Shown here one piece after another: positions 10,219 through 18,841 of a stretch of DNA of 64,000 bases. Both the position numbers and the translations under genes were made by a program. Within the stretch, counting starts at the first letter, position 1; every line of letters begins with the position of its first letter. Source of the DNA: Rhodobacteraceae bacterium QY30 (lineage in GTDB: Bacteria > Pseudomonadota > Alphaproteobacteria > Rhodobacterales > Rhodobacteraceae); the NCBI GenBank assembly GCA_002356635.1, contig CP023454.1:2340501-2404500 (forward strand). The letters run 5' to 3'. The notes under the pieces are model-generated. The model did not search any database, was not told the DNA's origin, and was given only the letters and a program-made list of their open reading frames with translations.

Positions 10219-10998
10219 ATGGCGGGGGAAATCGACCGGAACCGCGCCGTGCTGCGCATCAGCGGGACAGACCGCGAAAGCTTTCTCCAGGGTCTTGTGA
10301 CCAACGACGTGCGCAGGCTCACGAATGGCGCCGTCTATGCCGCGCTGCTGACGCCGCAGGGCAAGTATCTGGCCGACTTCCTTCTGGTCCCCGCACCCGA
10401 GTCCATCCTGCTGGACGTGCGGGCCGATCTGGCAGAGGGGCTGTTGCGGCGCCTGTCGATGTATCGCCTGCGCGCCGACGTCAGCATCGAAAAGACCGAC
10501 TGGATCGTCTGCCGCGGACTGGGCCCCGCGCCTGCCGGGTCGGTGCAAGACCCGCGTCATGCCGCTTTGGGCTGGCGGTCATATGGCCCTGCTCCCGAAA
10601 CCTGCGATCCGTCCGCCATCGACTGGACGGCGCTGCGCGTCGAACACGTGATCCCCGAGACCGGGGTCGAGCTGCGCCCCGATGAAAGCTACATCCTGGA
10701 GTCGGGGTTCGAGCGGCTGCACGGGGTCGATTTCCGCAAGGGTTGCTATGTCGGTCAGGAAGTAACCGCCCGCATGAAGCACAAGACCGACCTGAAGAAG
10801 GGCCTGTTCCGCGTCCACGTCACGGGCGAAGCCGAACCGGGAACCGAGATCACCACGGCCGAGGGCAAGCCGGCGGGCGTTCTGCACACCCGCGCCGGAG
10901 ACCGGGCCATCGCCTTCCTGCGTCTGGATCGCGCCGACGGCGAAATGTCCGCCGGTTCGGCGCGCGTCACCCTCGATGCCCGGATGCCGCAGTCCTGA
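10219..10998 (+). CDS. ygfZ: YgfZ/GcvT-type folate-binding protein
   Basis: A 259-residue member of the YgfZ/IBA57 family, which binds tetrahydrofolate and helps assemble or repair certain iron-sulfur clusters. The family signature KGCYVGQEVTARM is intact in the second half (FRKGCYVGQE), including its cysteine. The N-terminal GcvT-like domain includes LQGLVTNDVRRL and TPQGKYLADFLL. GGGGGAC precedes the ATG. It stands alone between the ABC exporter and the acyltransferase. Cytoplasmic. Confidence 0.9.
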   Translation: MAGEIDRNRAVLRISGTDRESFLQGLVTNDVRRLTNGAVYAALLTPQGKYLADFLLVPAPESILLDVRADLAEGLLRRLSMYRLRADVSIEKTDWIVCRGLGPAPAGSVQDPRHAALGWRSYGPAPETCDPSAIDWTALRVEHVIPETGVELRPDESYILESGFERLHGVDFRKGCYVGQEVTARMKHKTDLKKGLFRVHVTGEAEPGTEITTAEGKPAGVLHTRAGDRAIAFLRLDRADGEMSAGSARVTLDARMPQS

Positions 10999-11135
10999 AG
11001 CGATCCGCCGCGGCGCGGCCCTTCAACCTTGTCGATACCATCCGCGACACCTAGAAATCTGACCGTGGCCCCCGTCCGGGGTGCAGGTGTGGCAGTTGTG
11101 GCGCGGTGGTGCACCGTTCCCCGGGAGGTTGGATC

Positions 11136-12131
11136 ATGGGTTGGGGACCGGGTGCACTGCGTCTTCTGCTTTCGCTTGTCGTCGTCGTCCAGCACCTGTC
11201 CAGTCTCAGGCTTGGGCTGGTGGCGGTGGCGGTCTTCTTCATGCTCAGCGGGTATTGGGTCACCCGCCTTTATGACCAGGACTATCGCCAGGGCGATGCA
11301 CCGGTCTTCCGTTTCTACCTGTCGCGGGTCCTGCGGGTCTGGTTGCCCTTCGTTGCTGCGATCCTCATTGCCATGGCGCTTTATGCGGCCATCGGGCTTG
11401 AGCGCGACCCCGCGCACTGGTGGGCCCTGCCGCTTCTGGGCATCTCGACACACAACCTCGACCCGCTGGGAATTTCCTGGTCTCTGGACCTGGAATTGCA
11501 GTTCTACCTGCTGATGCCACTGCTTCTGCCATTGGTCGCCGCGGTGCCGCCCGTGTGGACAGCCGCGGTAACGGTGGTGCTGTGGCTTGCGGCGATCAGT
11601 CTGGAACGGCAAACGGGCATTTCGCTGGTCTTTGTCGCGCTTCCGGCCTTTGTCGCCGGGATGGCCATGCACCTGGGGCGGCTCAGGGCCGGACGGACCT
11701 GGGCGCTTGGCTCTGTCATCGTGTTTGCCGCCGCCTGCGGCGGGGCGCTGCTGTTCCCCGCCACCCGCGGCGCAGTCATCTACACCCCGTCCGACTCTCC
11801 GGTGATCCCGATCGCGGTGGTGCTGTCCTTGGCCCTGGCGCCCTTCGTCCTGTGGACCATCCAGTGCCGCAGCCGCGGTCTGGATCGGCTGATGGGGGAC
11901 TTTTCCTACGCGCTGTATCTTGTCCACTACCCGCTGATCATTGCCGCAGGTCACCTGCTGGGCCGGGACTTCGGGCCGGTCACGAAATTGGCCCTGATCG
12001 TGCTGAGCCTTGTGCTGTCGGCGGCGTTCTTCGTGCTGGTCGATCGCCCGCTTGAACGGGTGCGTCAGGGCATCATGGCGAAGGTGAACGCAAAACGGCG
12101 GCTCATCCCCGATGAACCGCCGCTTGCTTGA
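11136..12131 (+). CDS. Membrane acyltransferase (OafA/YrhL type)
   Basis: Integral membrane protein of 331 residues and about ten spans, in the acyltransferase-3 family that O-acetylates sugars or peptidoglycan at the cell surface. Typical features are the N-terminal VVVVQHL histidine, VFFMLSGYWVTRL, ISWSLDLELQFYLLMPL, and the C-terminal SYALYLVHYPLI followed by RPLERV. GGGAGG at 11123-11128 supports ATG 11136 over the in-frame ATG at 11106. It has no linked glycan gene, so the substrate is unknown. Its 3' end forms a hairpin shared with the convergent efp gene. Confidence 0.83.
   Translation: MGWGPGALRLLLSLVVVVQHLSSLRLGLVAVAVFFMLSGYWVTRLYDQDYRQGDAPVFRFYLSRVLRVWLPFVAAILIAMALYAAIGLERDPAHWWALPLLGISTHNLDPLGISWSLDLELQFYLLMPLLLPLVAAVPPVWTAAVTVVLWLAAISLERQTGISLVFVALPAFVAGMAMHLGRLRAGRTWALGSVIVFAAACGGALLFPATRGAVIYTPSDSPVIPIAVVLSLALAPFVLWTIQCRSRGLDRLMGDFSYALYLVHYPLIIAAGHLLGRDFGPVTKLALIVLSLVLSAAFFVLVDRPLERVRQGIMAKVNAKRRLIPDEPPLA
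12096..12122. terminator. Candidate bidirectional terminator hairpin
   Basis: Eleven-base arms at 12096-12106 and 12112-12122 pair with one mismatch around a 5-base loop. They lie at the end of the acyltransferase gene, 22 bases before the efp stop. There is no clear U-tract. Confidence 0.35.
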
Positions 12132-12143
12132 AAATCCGAAGCC

Positions 12144-12707
12144 TCAGGCGCGTTCGGAATATTCCATGAATTCCGTGTGCACCCAGATATCTTCGTCCTG
12201 GCCGATGAAGGGCGGAACCATGATCCGCACGCCGTTGTCCAGGATTGCCGGCTTGTAGCTGTTGGCAGCCGTCTGGCCCTTCACGACCGGCTCGGTCTCG
12301 ACCACCTTGCATTTCACCTTCTGCGGCAGCTGCACCGACAGCGCCTCGTCGCCGTAATATTCGACGGTGGCGGTCATGCCATCCTGCAGGAAGGGACGGC
12401 GCTCGCCCAGAAGTTCGGCATCGACTTCGATCTGCTCGAAGGTTTCGGCGTCCATGAACACCAGGCGGCCGTCGGTTTCATAAAGGAACTGCTGGTCCTT
12501 CTGTTCCAGCCGGACCTGTTCGACCTTGTCTTCCGAGCGGAAGCGCTCGTTCAGCTTGCGGCCGTCGCGCAGGTTTTTCAGCTCGACCTGGGCGAAGGCG
12601 CCGCCCTTCCCGGGCTTCACGTGATTGACCTTCACGGCAGCCCAAAGGCCGCCGTCATGCTCCAGCACATTGCCGGGGCGGATTTCGTTACCGTTGATCT
12701 TGGGCAT
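12144..12707 (-). CDS. efp: Elongation factor P
   Basis: EF-P of 187 residues, which rescues ribosomes stalled at proline runs. The three-barrel protein starts [19 protein letters not shown]. The modified lysine is at position 34 in [10 protein letters not shown], as in EF-Ps that receive beta-lysine. Ends [14 protein letters not shown], as usual. The frame is open upstream, but ATG 12707 is the family start and matches a strong promoter just upstream. Divergent from the DUF6280-type gene. Confidence 0.97.
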   Translation of the reverse strand: MPKINGNEIRPGNVLEHDGGLWAAVKVNHVKPGKGGAFAQVELKNLRDGRKLNERFRSEDKVEQVRLEQKDQQFLYETDGRLVFMDAETFEQIEVDAELLGERRPFLQDGMTATVEYYGDEALSVQLPQKVKCKVVETEPVVKGQTAANSYKPAILDNGVRIMVPPFIGQDEDIWVHTEFMEYSERA

Positions 12708-12749
12708 TTGACAAAACCTTGACAAAAGGTTGAACGTAAGTTGGCTGCT

Positions 12750-12778
12750 CCTATATATGGCCAGCGGTGGCATGACAA
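12750..12778 (-). promoter_or_regulatory. Sigma-70 type promoter of efp
   Basis: On the minus strand, TTGTCA (12778-12773) and TATAGG (12755-12750) are separated by exactly 17 bases. The expected transcript would begin near 12743, giving a 5' leader of about 36 bases before the efp ATG. Confidence 0.55.
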
Positions 12779-12921
12779 GCCGACTAGATGATGTGGTCGA
12801 CGCGGACGACAGTTGCATCAGACGCATAGCAGTCATTCGCATAGGACCATACCGAATCAGGGGGCAAAGGGCCTATTCAGGCCAGACCCGGAAACGCAAG
12901 ATCAATAAGCAGGACGAAAAC

Positions 12922-13242
12922 ATGCGCGATTACGTTGACGGAACCGCATTCAACTACGAGCAAGGTCAACGGTCGCGGAAGCTGTTCGCGGCGGTCGTTC
13001 TGGCTGCCCTTGATGATGCGATTGCCGATGACAAGAAATATGGCAACGGCCCGGATCAGATCGCCCGCTGGGCCCGGTCGCGCGATGGTCGCGAGGTGCT
13101 GTCCTGTGCCGGGATCGACCCGAATGAGCGGGTGGTGAAGGGTCTGATGGAATTCGTCTCGAAGGGCATACGCACCTCAGTCGCGCTGTCGCGCGAGGAA
13201 AGCGAACGCCGCCATGCCGCAGAAGAGGCCGAGGCCGCCTGA
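12922..13242 (+). CDS. DUF6280-type conserved hypothetical protein
   Basis: Small cytoplasmic protein of 106 residues beginning MRDYVDGTAFNYEQGQRSRK. It resembles a short family common in Rhodobacterales (DUF6280, from memory). It is mainly helical and charged, with a C-terminal Glu/Ala tail (ESERRHAAEEAEAA); no signal peptide or membrane span. The in-frame extension to 12730 crosses the efp promoter and is unlikely to be translated. Divergent from efp and followed by a clear terminator. Function unknown. Confidence 0.8.
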   Translation: MRDYVDGTAFNYEQGQRSRKLFAAVVLAALDDAIADDKKYGNGPDQIARWARSRDGREVLSCAGIDPNERVVKGLMEFVSKGIRTSVALSREESERRHAAEEAEAA

Positions 13243-13277
13243 GACAGGCCTGCCACTGTCGCAGGACCGGTTCCCAA

Positions 13278-13316
13278 AACGAAAAACGCGCCCCGATGGG
13301 CGCGTTTTTCGTTTTT
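13278..13316. terminator. Strong intrinsic terminator
   Basis: A 13-base perfect stem (13281-13293 with 13298-13310), loop CGAT, flanked by A-rich and T-rich tracts on both sides, so it can work in either direction. It ends the DUF6280-type gene and lies downstream of the convergent PopZ-like gene. Confidence 0.85.
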
Positions 13317-13436
13317 CATGACGTTTGGGCAGCATCCGTTGCTGCCCCCCGGTGCTGCGGCCGTTCTCGCGCAGTTGGTCTGCGGTTGCCCGGGCACAGA
13401 AACGAGCAGGTTCCCGGTTGCCCGGTTTACCGCTGC

Positions 13437-15317
13437 TCAGTCCAGATCGCGATTTTCCAGCGCGCGGCTGATTTCACGACGGACCAGCTTTCGCACGTTG
13501 CGGGTGATGCGTTCCCCCAGCGGGCCCTGCAATTCCTGGCGGATCAGTTCCAGCACCAGACTACGCAGCGCCTCGGGATCCATGGACGGGATGGCACCCG
13601 CCGCAGTACCAGGCTCGGGCGCCGGGTTGACCTGCCAAGGATCGGGTGCCGTAGACAAAGCCGGGGATGCACGCCCCACCTGCACCGTCGGCAATGGCCC
13701 GTCCTCGGCCAGGGGCGCAAGTTCCTCCGCCAGCGCATCGGATACCGCAGCCGTCACCACACCGGCCAGGGCCTGAACCTCGTCAGCGTCAAAAGGAGCC
13801 GACTCGGCCAGCGCTTTGTCCACCACCGGCGCGTCGGTCGGCACATCGACCCGCGGCGCGATGAAGATGCGCCGCGCCGGGGTGGCCACGCCGGTCGAAT
13901 CCCCGTCATCTGCAGCCTTGTCCACCGAAGGCGTTGTTTCCCAAGCGCTTTCGGCGCGGATCAAAGGATCGCCTTCCAGCGCGATCTGCGGCGCGTCGAT
14001 CGCATCACCCAGTCCAAGCAGTGCTTCGTCGCTGGCCTGGTCAAGATCCACCGCTGGCCCGGTCATTGCCAGATCGGCGAAGTCGTCACCGTAGGCGGTC
14101 ACGTCCGCCACGGCCGCGCCGAAGGGGGCCGGATCGGCAGCGGCGTCGGAAACAGCCTCCCTGCGCACGTCATGGTCGTGTTCTGGACCGAAGTCGCCAG
14201 TGGATGCCCCCGCTTCATCAAATCCACCGTCCGTGGCGCCATCCTCAAACGCTTCCTCGGCCGGGAAGGCATCGTTGATGCCGACATAGCCAGCCGGGGC
14301 GGGCGTTTCCTGCACGTTCAGATGGAAGCGATGGCGCCGCATCGGCAACGCCGCTTCGAAACGGGCCTCAAGCGCCTCCCACTCCAGCCGATCGTCGGCC
14401 TCGACCTCGACTTGCCGGGCCGCGCGGTCTTCCTGACCCTCCGCATCCCCGGCCTCCAAGGCCGCAACCGGGGCTAAGTCGTTGGGGAATGTCAGTGTCC
14501 CCGGCAGATCCGTGTCGGGCTCCAGATCCTCTCCAAGATCAGGCTCGAATTCCTCGCTTTGCGCGGCGACGGCCATTTCAAGGTCGGCGATGGTCGCTTC
14601 CAGCGACGGATGCAGGGGAAAGGCGCGCGGCGTGGCGCGCGGCGCCAGATCCGACAGCGCATCGCTGTCCCAAGCGCCGCTGCGGGCAGGGACCGGCCCG
14701 ACGGAGCCGAATGTCGCAAGAAGCGCATCACCCGACACCAGATCGTCCAGCGACAGGTCGGGCCGCGCCGAGGGCTGCACCGGAGAAGCCACCGGACCAT
14801 CCTCCGTCGTCCTGATGTCGGCTACCGCCTCACGGCCCTCCACCGCAGGAGCGGCAATCTGCGCCTCGGGCGCGGGCCTGGCAGAATCGACCAGGAAGTC
14901 CGGCGTCAGGACAAACTGCGCCCCCCTTGCCCCGGCCTGGTGATAGGGCTCCGCCAGCAGATCCGATGTGTCCACCAGTTCGCCTTCCTGGACCGGCTCG
15001 GCAACAGGTTCCGGGGCTTCCGCTTCGACCTGCGCAAGGATCGGGCCGGTTTCCGCGTTCAACGCCACGATGGCCGCATCGACCCGCGTTTCGGCCGACG
15101 CCGGCTCGGTCAGGCGGGGCCGGTCATGGCCCGGACCGCGCGGTTGCAGCTGGGTAACAGTCGCCGACTCCAGCATCACCGGAGCTTCGACCATCGGAGC
15201 CGGGGCGACGGGTTCGGCCAGACGGGAGGCTTTGGCCCCGGCCCGGTCCTCCGATACAAGTCGCCTGATGGAGGACAATACATCCTCGATTTCGACATTT
15301 GTATTGGAGTCCGACAT
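13437..15317 (-). CDS. Long acidic protein with PopZ-like (DUF2497) ends
   Basis: A 626-residue protein that is mostly Ala/Asp/Glu/Pro-rich low-complexity sequence, with short conserved ends. The N-terminus contains IEDVLSSIRRLVSEDR, close to the (E)EILxSIRRIIxED motif of the polar organiser PopZ. The C-terminus contains DPEALRSLVLELIRQELQ, then ITRNVRKLVRREISRAL, matching the helical oligomerisation tail of that family. PopZ from other alphaproteobacteria is usually 180-330 residues, so this linker is unusually long. It lies directly downstream of pcm and tolC, the neighbourhood where popZ is found elsewhere. ATG 15317 has GAGGG upstream; an in-frame ATG at 15335 is an alternative. A role in pole organisation or chromosome anchoring is inference. 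Confidence 0.65.
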   Translation of the reverse strand: MSDSNTNVEIEDVLSSIRRLVSEDRAGAKASRLAEPVAPAPMVEAPVMLESATVTQLQPRGPGHDRPRLTEPASAETRVDAAIVALNAETGPILAQVEAEAPEPVAEPVQEGELVDTSDLLAEPYHQAGARGAQFVLTPDFLVDSARPAPEAQIAAPAVEGREAVADIRTTEDGPVASPVQPSARPDLSLDDLVSGDALLATFGSVGPVPARSGAWDSDALSDLAPRATPRAFPLHPSLEATIADLEMAVAAQSEEFEPDLGEDLEPDTDLPGTLTFPNDLAPVAALEAGDAEGQEDRAARQVEVEADDRLEWEALEARFEAALPMRRHRFHLNVQETPAPAGYVGINDAFPAEEAFEDGATDGGFDEAGASTGDFGPEHDHDVRREAVSDAAADPAPFGAAVADVTAYGDDFADLAMTGPAVDLDQASDEALLGLGDAIDAPQIALEGDPLIRAESAWETTPSVDKAADDGDSTGVATPARRIFIAPRVDVPTDAPVVDKALAESAPFDADEVQALAGVVTAAVSDALAEELAPLAEDGPLPTVQVGRASPALSTAPDPWQVNPAPEPGTAAGAIPSMDPEALRSLVLELIRQELQGPLGERITRNVRKLVRREISRALENRDLD

Positions 15318-15388
15318 AGCCGCGCCCTCAGTCATCAATTTCGCGATTGTAGGCGGGGTCGCGGCCGGCTTCAACCGGCCTGCTAATA

Positions 15389-16762
15389 TCAGTTCTTGCC
15401 GATGGCGCGCAGGACACTGTCCAGACGCTTGCCTTGCGCGCTGTGCACCGGCGCATTCTTGACCGCATTGTAATAGGCCGCCGGGTCATAGGTCGGGATC
15501 CCAAGGTTCAGGTGTTCTACCGTCAGAAGACCCATAGCTGCCAGAAGTGAATAATTCGCTACCTGCAATGTGTTCACGGCAGCTACCCGGCTGCTTTCCG
15601 CATCCAGAAGCGCCTGTTCGGCGTCCAGGACATCCAGCGTGGTGCGCGCGCCCAGCGTCGCCTCTTCCTTCACGCCGTTGTAGGCGGCGCGGGCGGCGGT
15701 GATCTGCTGCTCGACGGCGGTGATCTGTGCGCGCGCCACGGCGATGTTGGCCCAGGCATTGCCCACCGCCTGCGACACGTTCACACTGGTCTGAAGCAGC
15801 GCCGCGCGGGCAGCATCGCGGCCGGCGATGGCCTTGCGCTGCGCCGAAGCCAGCTTGCCGCCCGTGTAGATCGGCCCCGTCACCTGAAGCCCCAGGGCCG
15901 AGGTGTCGCGGCCGTTGTCATCCACCGCGACCTGCCCCTGCAAGCCCAGCGAGGGGTTCCGTTCCGCCACCGCGGCGCTGATCCGCAGCTCGCCCACGGT
16001 TGCCTGACGCTGCGCCTGGCGGATGGCGGGATGGTTGCGTTGCGCGATGCCCTGCGCTTCCTCCAGGGTCCTGGGCAGGACAGGCGGGCGCGGCGCGCCG
16101 GCCAGGGGGCCCGGATAATGCCCTGTCGCGGCCTTGTACGCCTCGCGCGCGACCGCCAGCGAGCCGCTGGCCGCGACCAGTTGCGCCCGGGCGGCGGCCT
16201 GGCGGGCCTCGGCCTGCGACACGTCGGTGCGCGTCACCTCACCCACGTCGAAACGGTCCTGCGCGGCCTTCAGCGCCTCACCGATCACGCGGACGGAATT
16301 CTGGTTGAGCGAGACGTTCTCACTGGCGCTTTTCACATCGAAATAGGCCTGGACTGCGGCAAGAAGCACCTGCTGCTCGACCCCGACCAGCGCTTCCCGG
16401 GTGGCCAAGACGGTTTCCCGCGCGATGTCGATGGCGAACTTGCTGCGCCCGAAGTCGAACAGGGTCATCTGCGTGGTCAGGCCCAGCGAGGTGCTAACCC
16501 CCTCGCCCAGCCGGGTCTTGGCATAGCCGCTGTCCACCACCCAGCCGATCACCGGGCGCAACGCGGCGATCGCCGCGGCAGCATCTTCGTCCGCGGCACG
16601 CAGGACGGCACGGTTCTGCGCCAGCAGGTTCGAGTGGCGATAGGCCGAGACAAGGGCATCGGCCAGCGTTTCGGCCCGCGCCGGAAGCGCCGCGGCCGCC
16701 AGCACAACCACCACACCCGCGCGCCGCGCCCAAGCGATGAATCCACGGATCGTGACAGTCAT
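15389..16762 (-). CDS. tolC: TolC family outer membrane efflux protein
   Basis: Outer-membrane channel of 457 residues for type I secretion and tripartite efflux. A signal peptide (cleavage near LPARAE) is followed by two outer-membrane-efflux repeats of long helices, with the typical starts SYRHSNLLAQNRAVLRAADE-like and VSQAVGNAWANIAVARAQI. The second repeat ends in DVLDAEQALLDAESSRV. AGGA upstream favours ATG 16762; ATG 16780 would add six residues. It lies between pcm and the PopZ-like gene on the same strand. No inner-membrane partner lies next to it, so it may serve several systems. Confidence 0.88.
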   Translation of the reverse strand: MTVTIRGFIAWARRAGVVVVLAAAALPARAETLADALVSAYRHSNLLAQNRAVLRAADEDAAAAIAALRPVIGWVVDSGYAKTRLGEGVSTSLGLTTQMTLFDFGRSKFAIDIARETVLATREALVGVEQQVLLAAVQAYFDVKSASENVSLNQNSVRVIGEALKAAQDRFDVGEVTRTDVSQAEARQAAARAQLVAASGSLAVAREAYKAATGHYPGPLAGAPRPPVLPRTLEEAQGIAQRNHPAIRQAQRQATVGELRISAAVAERNPSLGLQGQVAVDDNGRDTSALGLQVTGPIYTGGKLASAQRKAIAGRDAARAALLQTSVNVSQAVGNAWANIAVARAQITAVEQQITAARAAYNGVKEEATLGARTTLDVLDAEQALLDAESSRVAAVNTLQVANYSLLAAMGLLTVEHLNLGIPTYDPAAYYNAVKNAPVHSAQGKRLDSVLRAIGKN

Positions 16763-16840
16763 CCTGCTCTTCCTTGCCATTGGCGGCGTCTTTGCGCCAC
16801 GCTTGTCATCAGGCGTCCGGCTTCGACGGCACCCGCCGGA

Positions 16841-17494
16841 TCAGAAAACGAATTCGGCCTTGCGCGCAAATCCCGGCAGCACCGGTGCGGTCGCGTTGAA
16901 GATGTTGCGCCAGGCGATCGCACCATCGGCCTTGCGGCCCAGCCGGCAGACGCCCAGGGCGCCTTCCATGAACAGGCAGACGATCGTTCCGCCGTCCTTC
17001 AGTTGCGCTGCGATGGCCTCAGGCAGCACTTCCGCCGCACCCTGAACAAGAATGGCATCGAAGGGCGCAAGCGCGGGCGCGCCGGCGGCGATGGGTCCGC
17101 ACTGGACCGTGGCATTCGTCACGCCATGCCCTGCCAGGACCGCCTGCGCCTCGGCCGCCCAGGCGGCGTCTTCCTCGACCCCGACAACCCGTCCGGTCAT
17201 CCGGCCGACCACGGCCGTCGAATAGCCAAGCCCGCAGCCCAGATCCAGAACCGACTGGCCGGGTTCCAGTGCCAGCGCATCCAGCATCTTGGCCAGCGTC
17301 CGCGGCTCCAGTACGACGCGCCCGCCGCCCAGATCCAGGTTTTCGCCGACATAGGCCGCCTCGCGCAGGGTCTCGGGAACGAAATCCTCGCGCGGGATGG
17401 CCAGCATCGCCTCGATGATGGGGAATTTGGTCACATCGTTGGGGCGGACCTGGGTGTCCACCATGGTCACGCGGCGCGCGCTGAAATCGGTCAT
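16841..17494 (-). CDS. pcm: Protein-L-isoaspartate O-methyltransferase
   Basis: SAM-dependent methyltransferase of 217 residues that methylates isoaspartyl residues to start repair of aged proteins. N-terminus [20 protein letters not shown]-binding motif [18 protein letters not shown]; later [14 protein letters not shown]. In alphaproteobacteria this subtype is commonly found in front of tolC, as here (78 bases between the coding regions). Cytoplasmic. Confidence 0.9.
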   Translation of the reverse strand: MTDFSARRVTMVDTQVRPNDVTKFPIIEAMLAIPREDFVPETLREAAYVGENLDLGGGRVVLEPRTLAKMLDALALEPGQSVLDLGCGLGYSTAVVGRMTGRVVGVEEDAAWAAEAQAVLAGHGVTNATVQCGPIAAGAPALAPFDAILVQGAAEVLPEAIAAQLKDGGTIVCLFMEGALGVCRLGRKADGAIAWRNIFNATAPVLPGFARKAEFVF

Positions 17495-17572
17495 GAACGG
17501 GACTCTTGCTCGGGTTTCAGTCGCTTATGCTCTTGCCACAGTTCCGTGGCAAGGACAACCGCAGGCGGGACG

Positions 17573-17821
17573 TTACAGGCCACCACGCCCTTCAAGCGCG
17601 TCGATGCGTGCTTTCAGCGCCTCATTTTCCTCGCGCGCCTTCTGCGCCATGGCCCGCACGGCATCGAATTCCTCACGCGTGACGAAATCGCGGTCGGCCA
17701 GCCAGCGGTCCATCCAGCCCTTGAGGGCGGTCTCGGCCTCGGTCCGGGCCCCCTGGGCCACGCCCATGGCATTGGTCATCAGCTTGGACAGATCGTCGAA
17801 AAGGCGGTTCGGCCCCTGCAT
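17573..17821 (-). CDS. ubiK: Ubiquinone biosynthesis accessory factor UbiK (BMFP domain)
   Basis: Small 82-residue protein. An amphipathic N-terminal half (LFDDLSKLMTNAMGVAQGAR) is followed by FVTREEFDAVRAMAQKAREEN and a coiled coil ending IDALEGR, the fusogenic BMFP pattern. In Enterobacteria UbiK works with UbiJ in a cytosolic ubiquinone-synthesis complex. It starts 126 bases from the divergent lgt gene. Size and motif order match the family well. Confidence 0.85.
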   Translation of the reverse strand: MQGPNRLFDDLSKLMTNAMGVAQGARTEAETALKGWMDRWLADRDFVTREEFDAVRAMAQKAREENEALKARIDALEGRGGL

Positions 17822-17947
17822 GGCGCGCTCCTCGGGGAAAAGGGTTTTGCCCTATATGTGAAACGGCGCCGGAAACCGCAAGGTTGACTTCGCCCGTCCA
17901 AGCGGGTCCAAGAACGCCATCCCCCGTTCCGCCCGCCCGAGGACATC

Positions 17948-18841
17948 ATGCTGGCCGCCATCCCCTTTCCCGACATCCCGCGCGAGATCCTGATCCCGCT
18001 GCCCTGGGGCGGCGGGCTGCCGCTGCGCTTCTACGCGCTGGCCTACCTGATCGGGCTGGTCGGCGGCTGGGCGGCCGTCGTGGCGCTGATGCGCCGACCG
18101 CGCCTTTGGCCGCAGGACCGGGCGCCGATGACCCCGAAGATGGTGGAGGACCTGCTGACGGCGATCATCCTGGGCGTGATCCTGGGGGGGCGGCTGGGCT
18201 ATGTCCTCTTCTACGATCTTGCGCATTTCCTGTCGCAACCGCTTGACATCGTGAAGGTCTGGGAAGGCGGCATGTCTTTCCACGGCGGTTTTCTGGGTGT
18301 CGTCGCGGCGGGGCTGTGGTTCTGCCGCCGCCACGGCATCGCGCCGCTCAGCCTGGGCGACGCGCTGGCGGTGGTGGCGCCGCTGGGACTGTTCCTCGGC
18401 CGGATCGCCAATTTCATCAACGCCGAGCTTTGGGGCCGCCCGACCGACCTGCCCTGGGGGGTGATCTTCCCCGGTGAGGCCGCGCAGACCTGTCCCGGCG
18501 TGCTGCCAGGGGCCTGCGCCCGTCACCCCAGCCAGCTTTACGAGGCCGGGCTGGAGGGGCTGCTGCTGGGGTTGGTGCTTCTGGTCCTTCTGCGGCTGGG
18601 GGCGCTGAAGCGGCCGGGCACGCTGATGGGGGTGTTCCTGATCGGCTATGGCCTGTCGCGGATGTTCGTCGAGCTGTTCCGGCAGGCTGACGCGCAGTTC
18701 ATCTCGGCCGACGACCCGGCGGGCAACGTGCTGGCGTTCGGGGACTGGGGGCTTCACATGGGGCAGCTCCTGTCGCTGCCGATGGTGCTGGCGGGCCTGT
18801 GGTTCCTGCTTCGCGCCCGCACGGCACGGGCCACCGCCTGA
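17948..18841 (+). CDS. lgt: Prolipoprotein diacylglyceryl transferase
   Basis: Inner-membrane enzyme of 297 residues and about seven spans that moves diacylglycerol from phosphatidylglycerol to the lipobox cysteine of prolipoproteins. Hallmarks: FYALAYLIGLVGGW, GGRLGYVLFYDL, FHGGFLGV, the signature GRIANFINAELWGR, and HPSQLYEA. GAGGA precedes the ATG. The stop overlaps the methyltransferase start (TGATG), making an operon with the next two genes. It would process the several lipoproteins encoded at 51.4-53 kb. Confidence 0.97.
   Translation: MLAAIPFPDIPREILIPLPWGGGLPLRFYALAYLIGLVGGWAAVVALMRRPRLWPQDRAPMTPKMVEDLLTAIILGVILGGRLGYVLFYDLAHFLSQPLDIVKVWEGGMSFHGGFLGVVAAGLWFCRRHGIAPLSLGDALAVVAPLGLFLGRIANFINAELWGRPTDLPWGVIFPGEAAQTCPGVLPGACARHPSQLYEAGLEGLLLGLVLLVLLRLGALKRPGTLMGVFLIGYGLSRMFVELFRQADAQFISADDPAGNVLAFGDWGLHMGQLLSLPMVLAGLWFLLRARTARATA

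Noticed and set aside
16031-17887. 618-codon plus-strand frame over tolC, pcm and ubiK
   Set aside because: Three clear genes occupy the other strand; the frame has no recognisable protein features.
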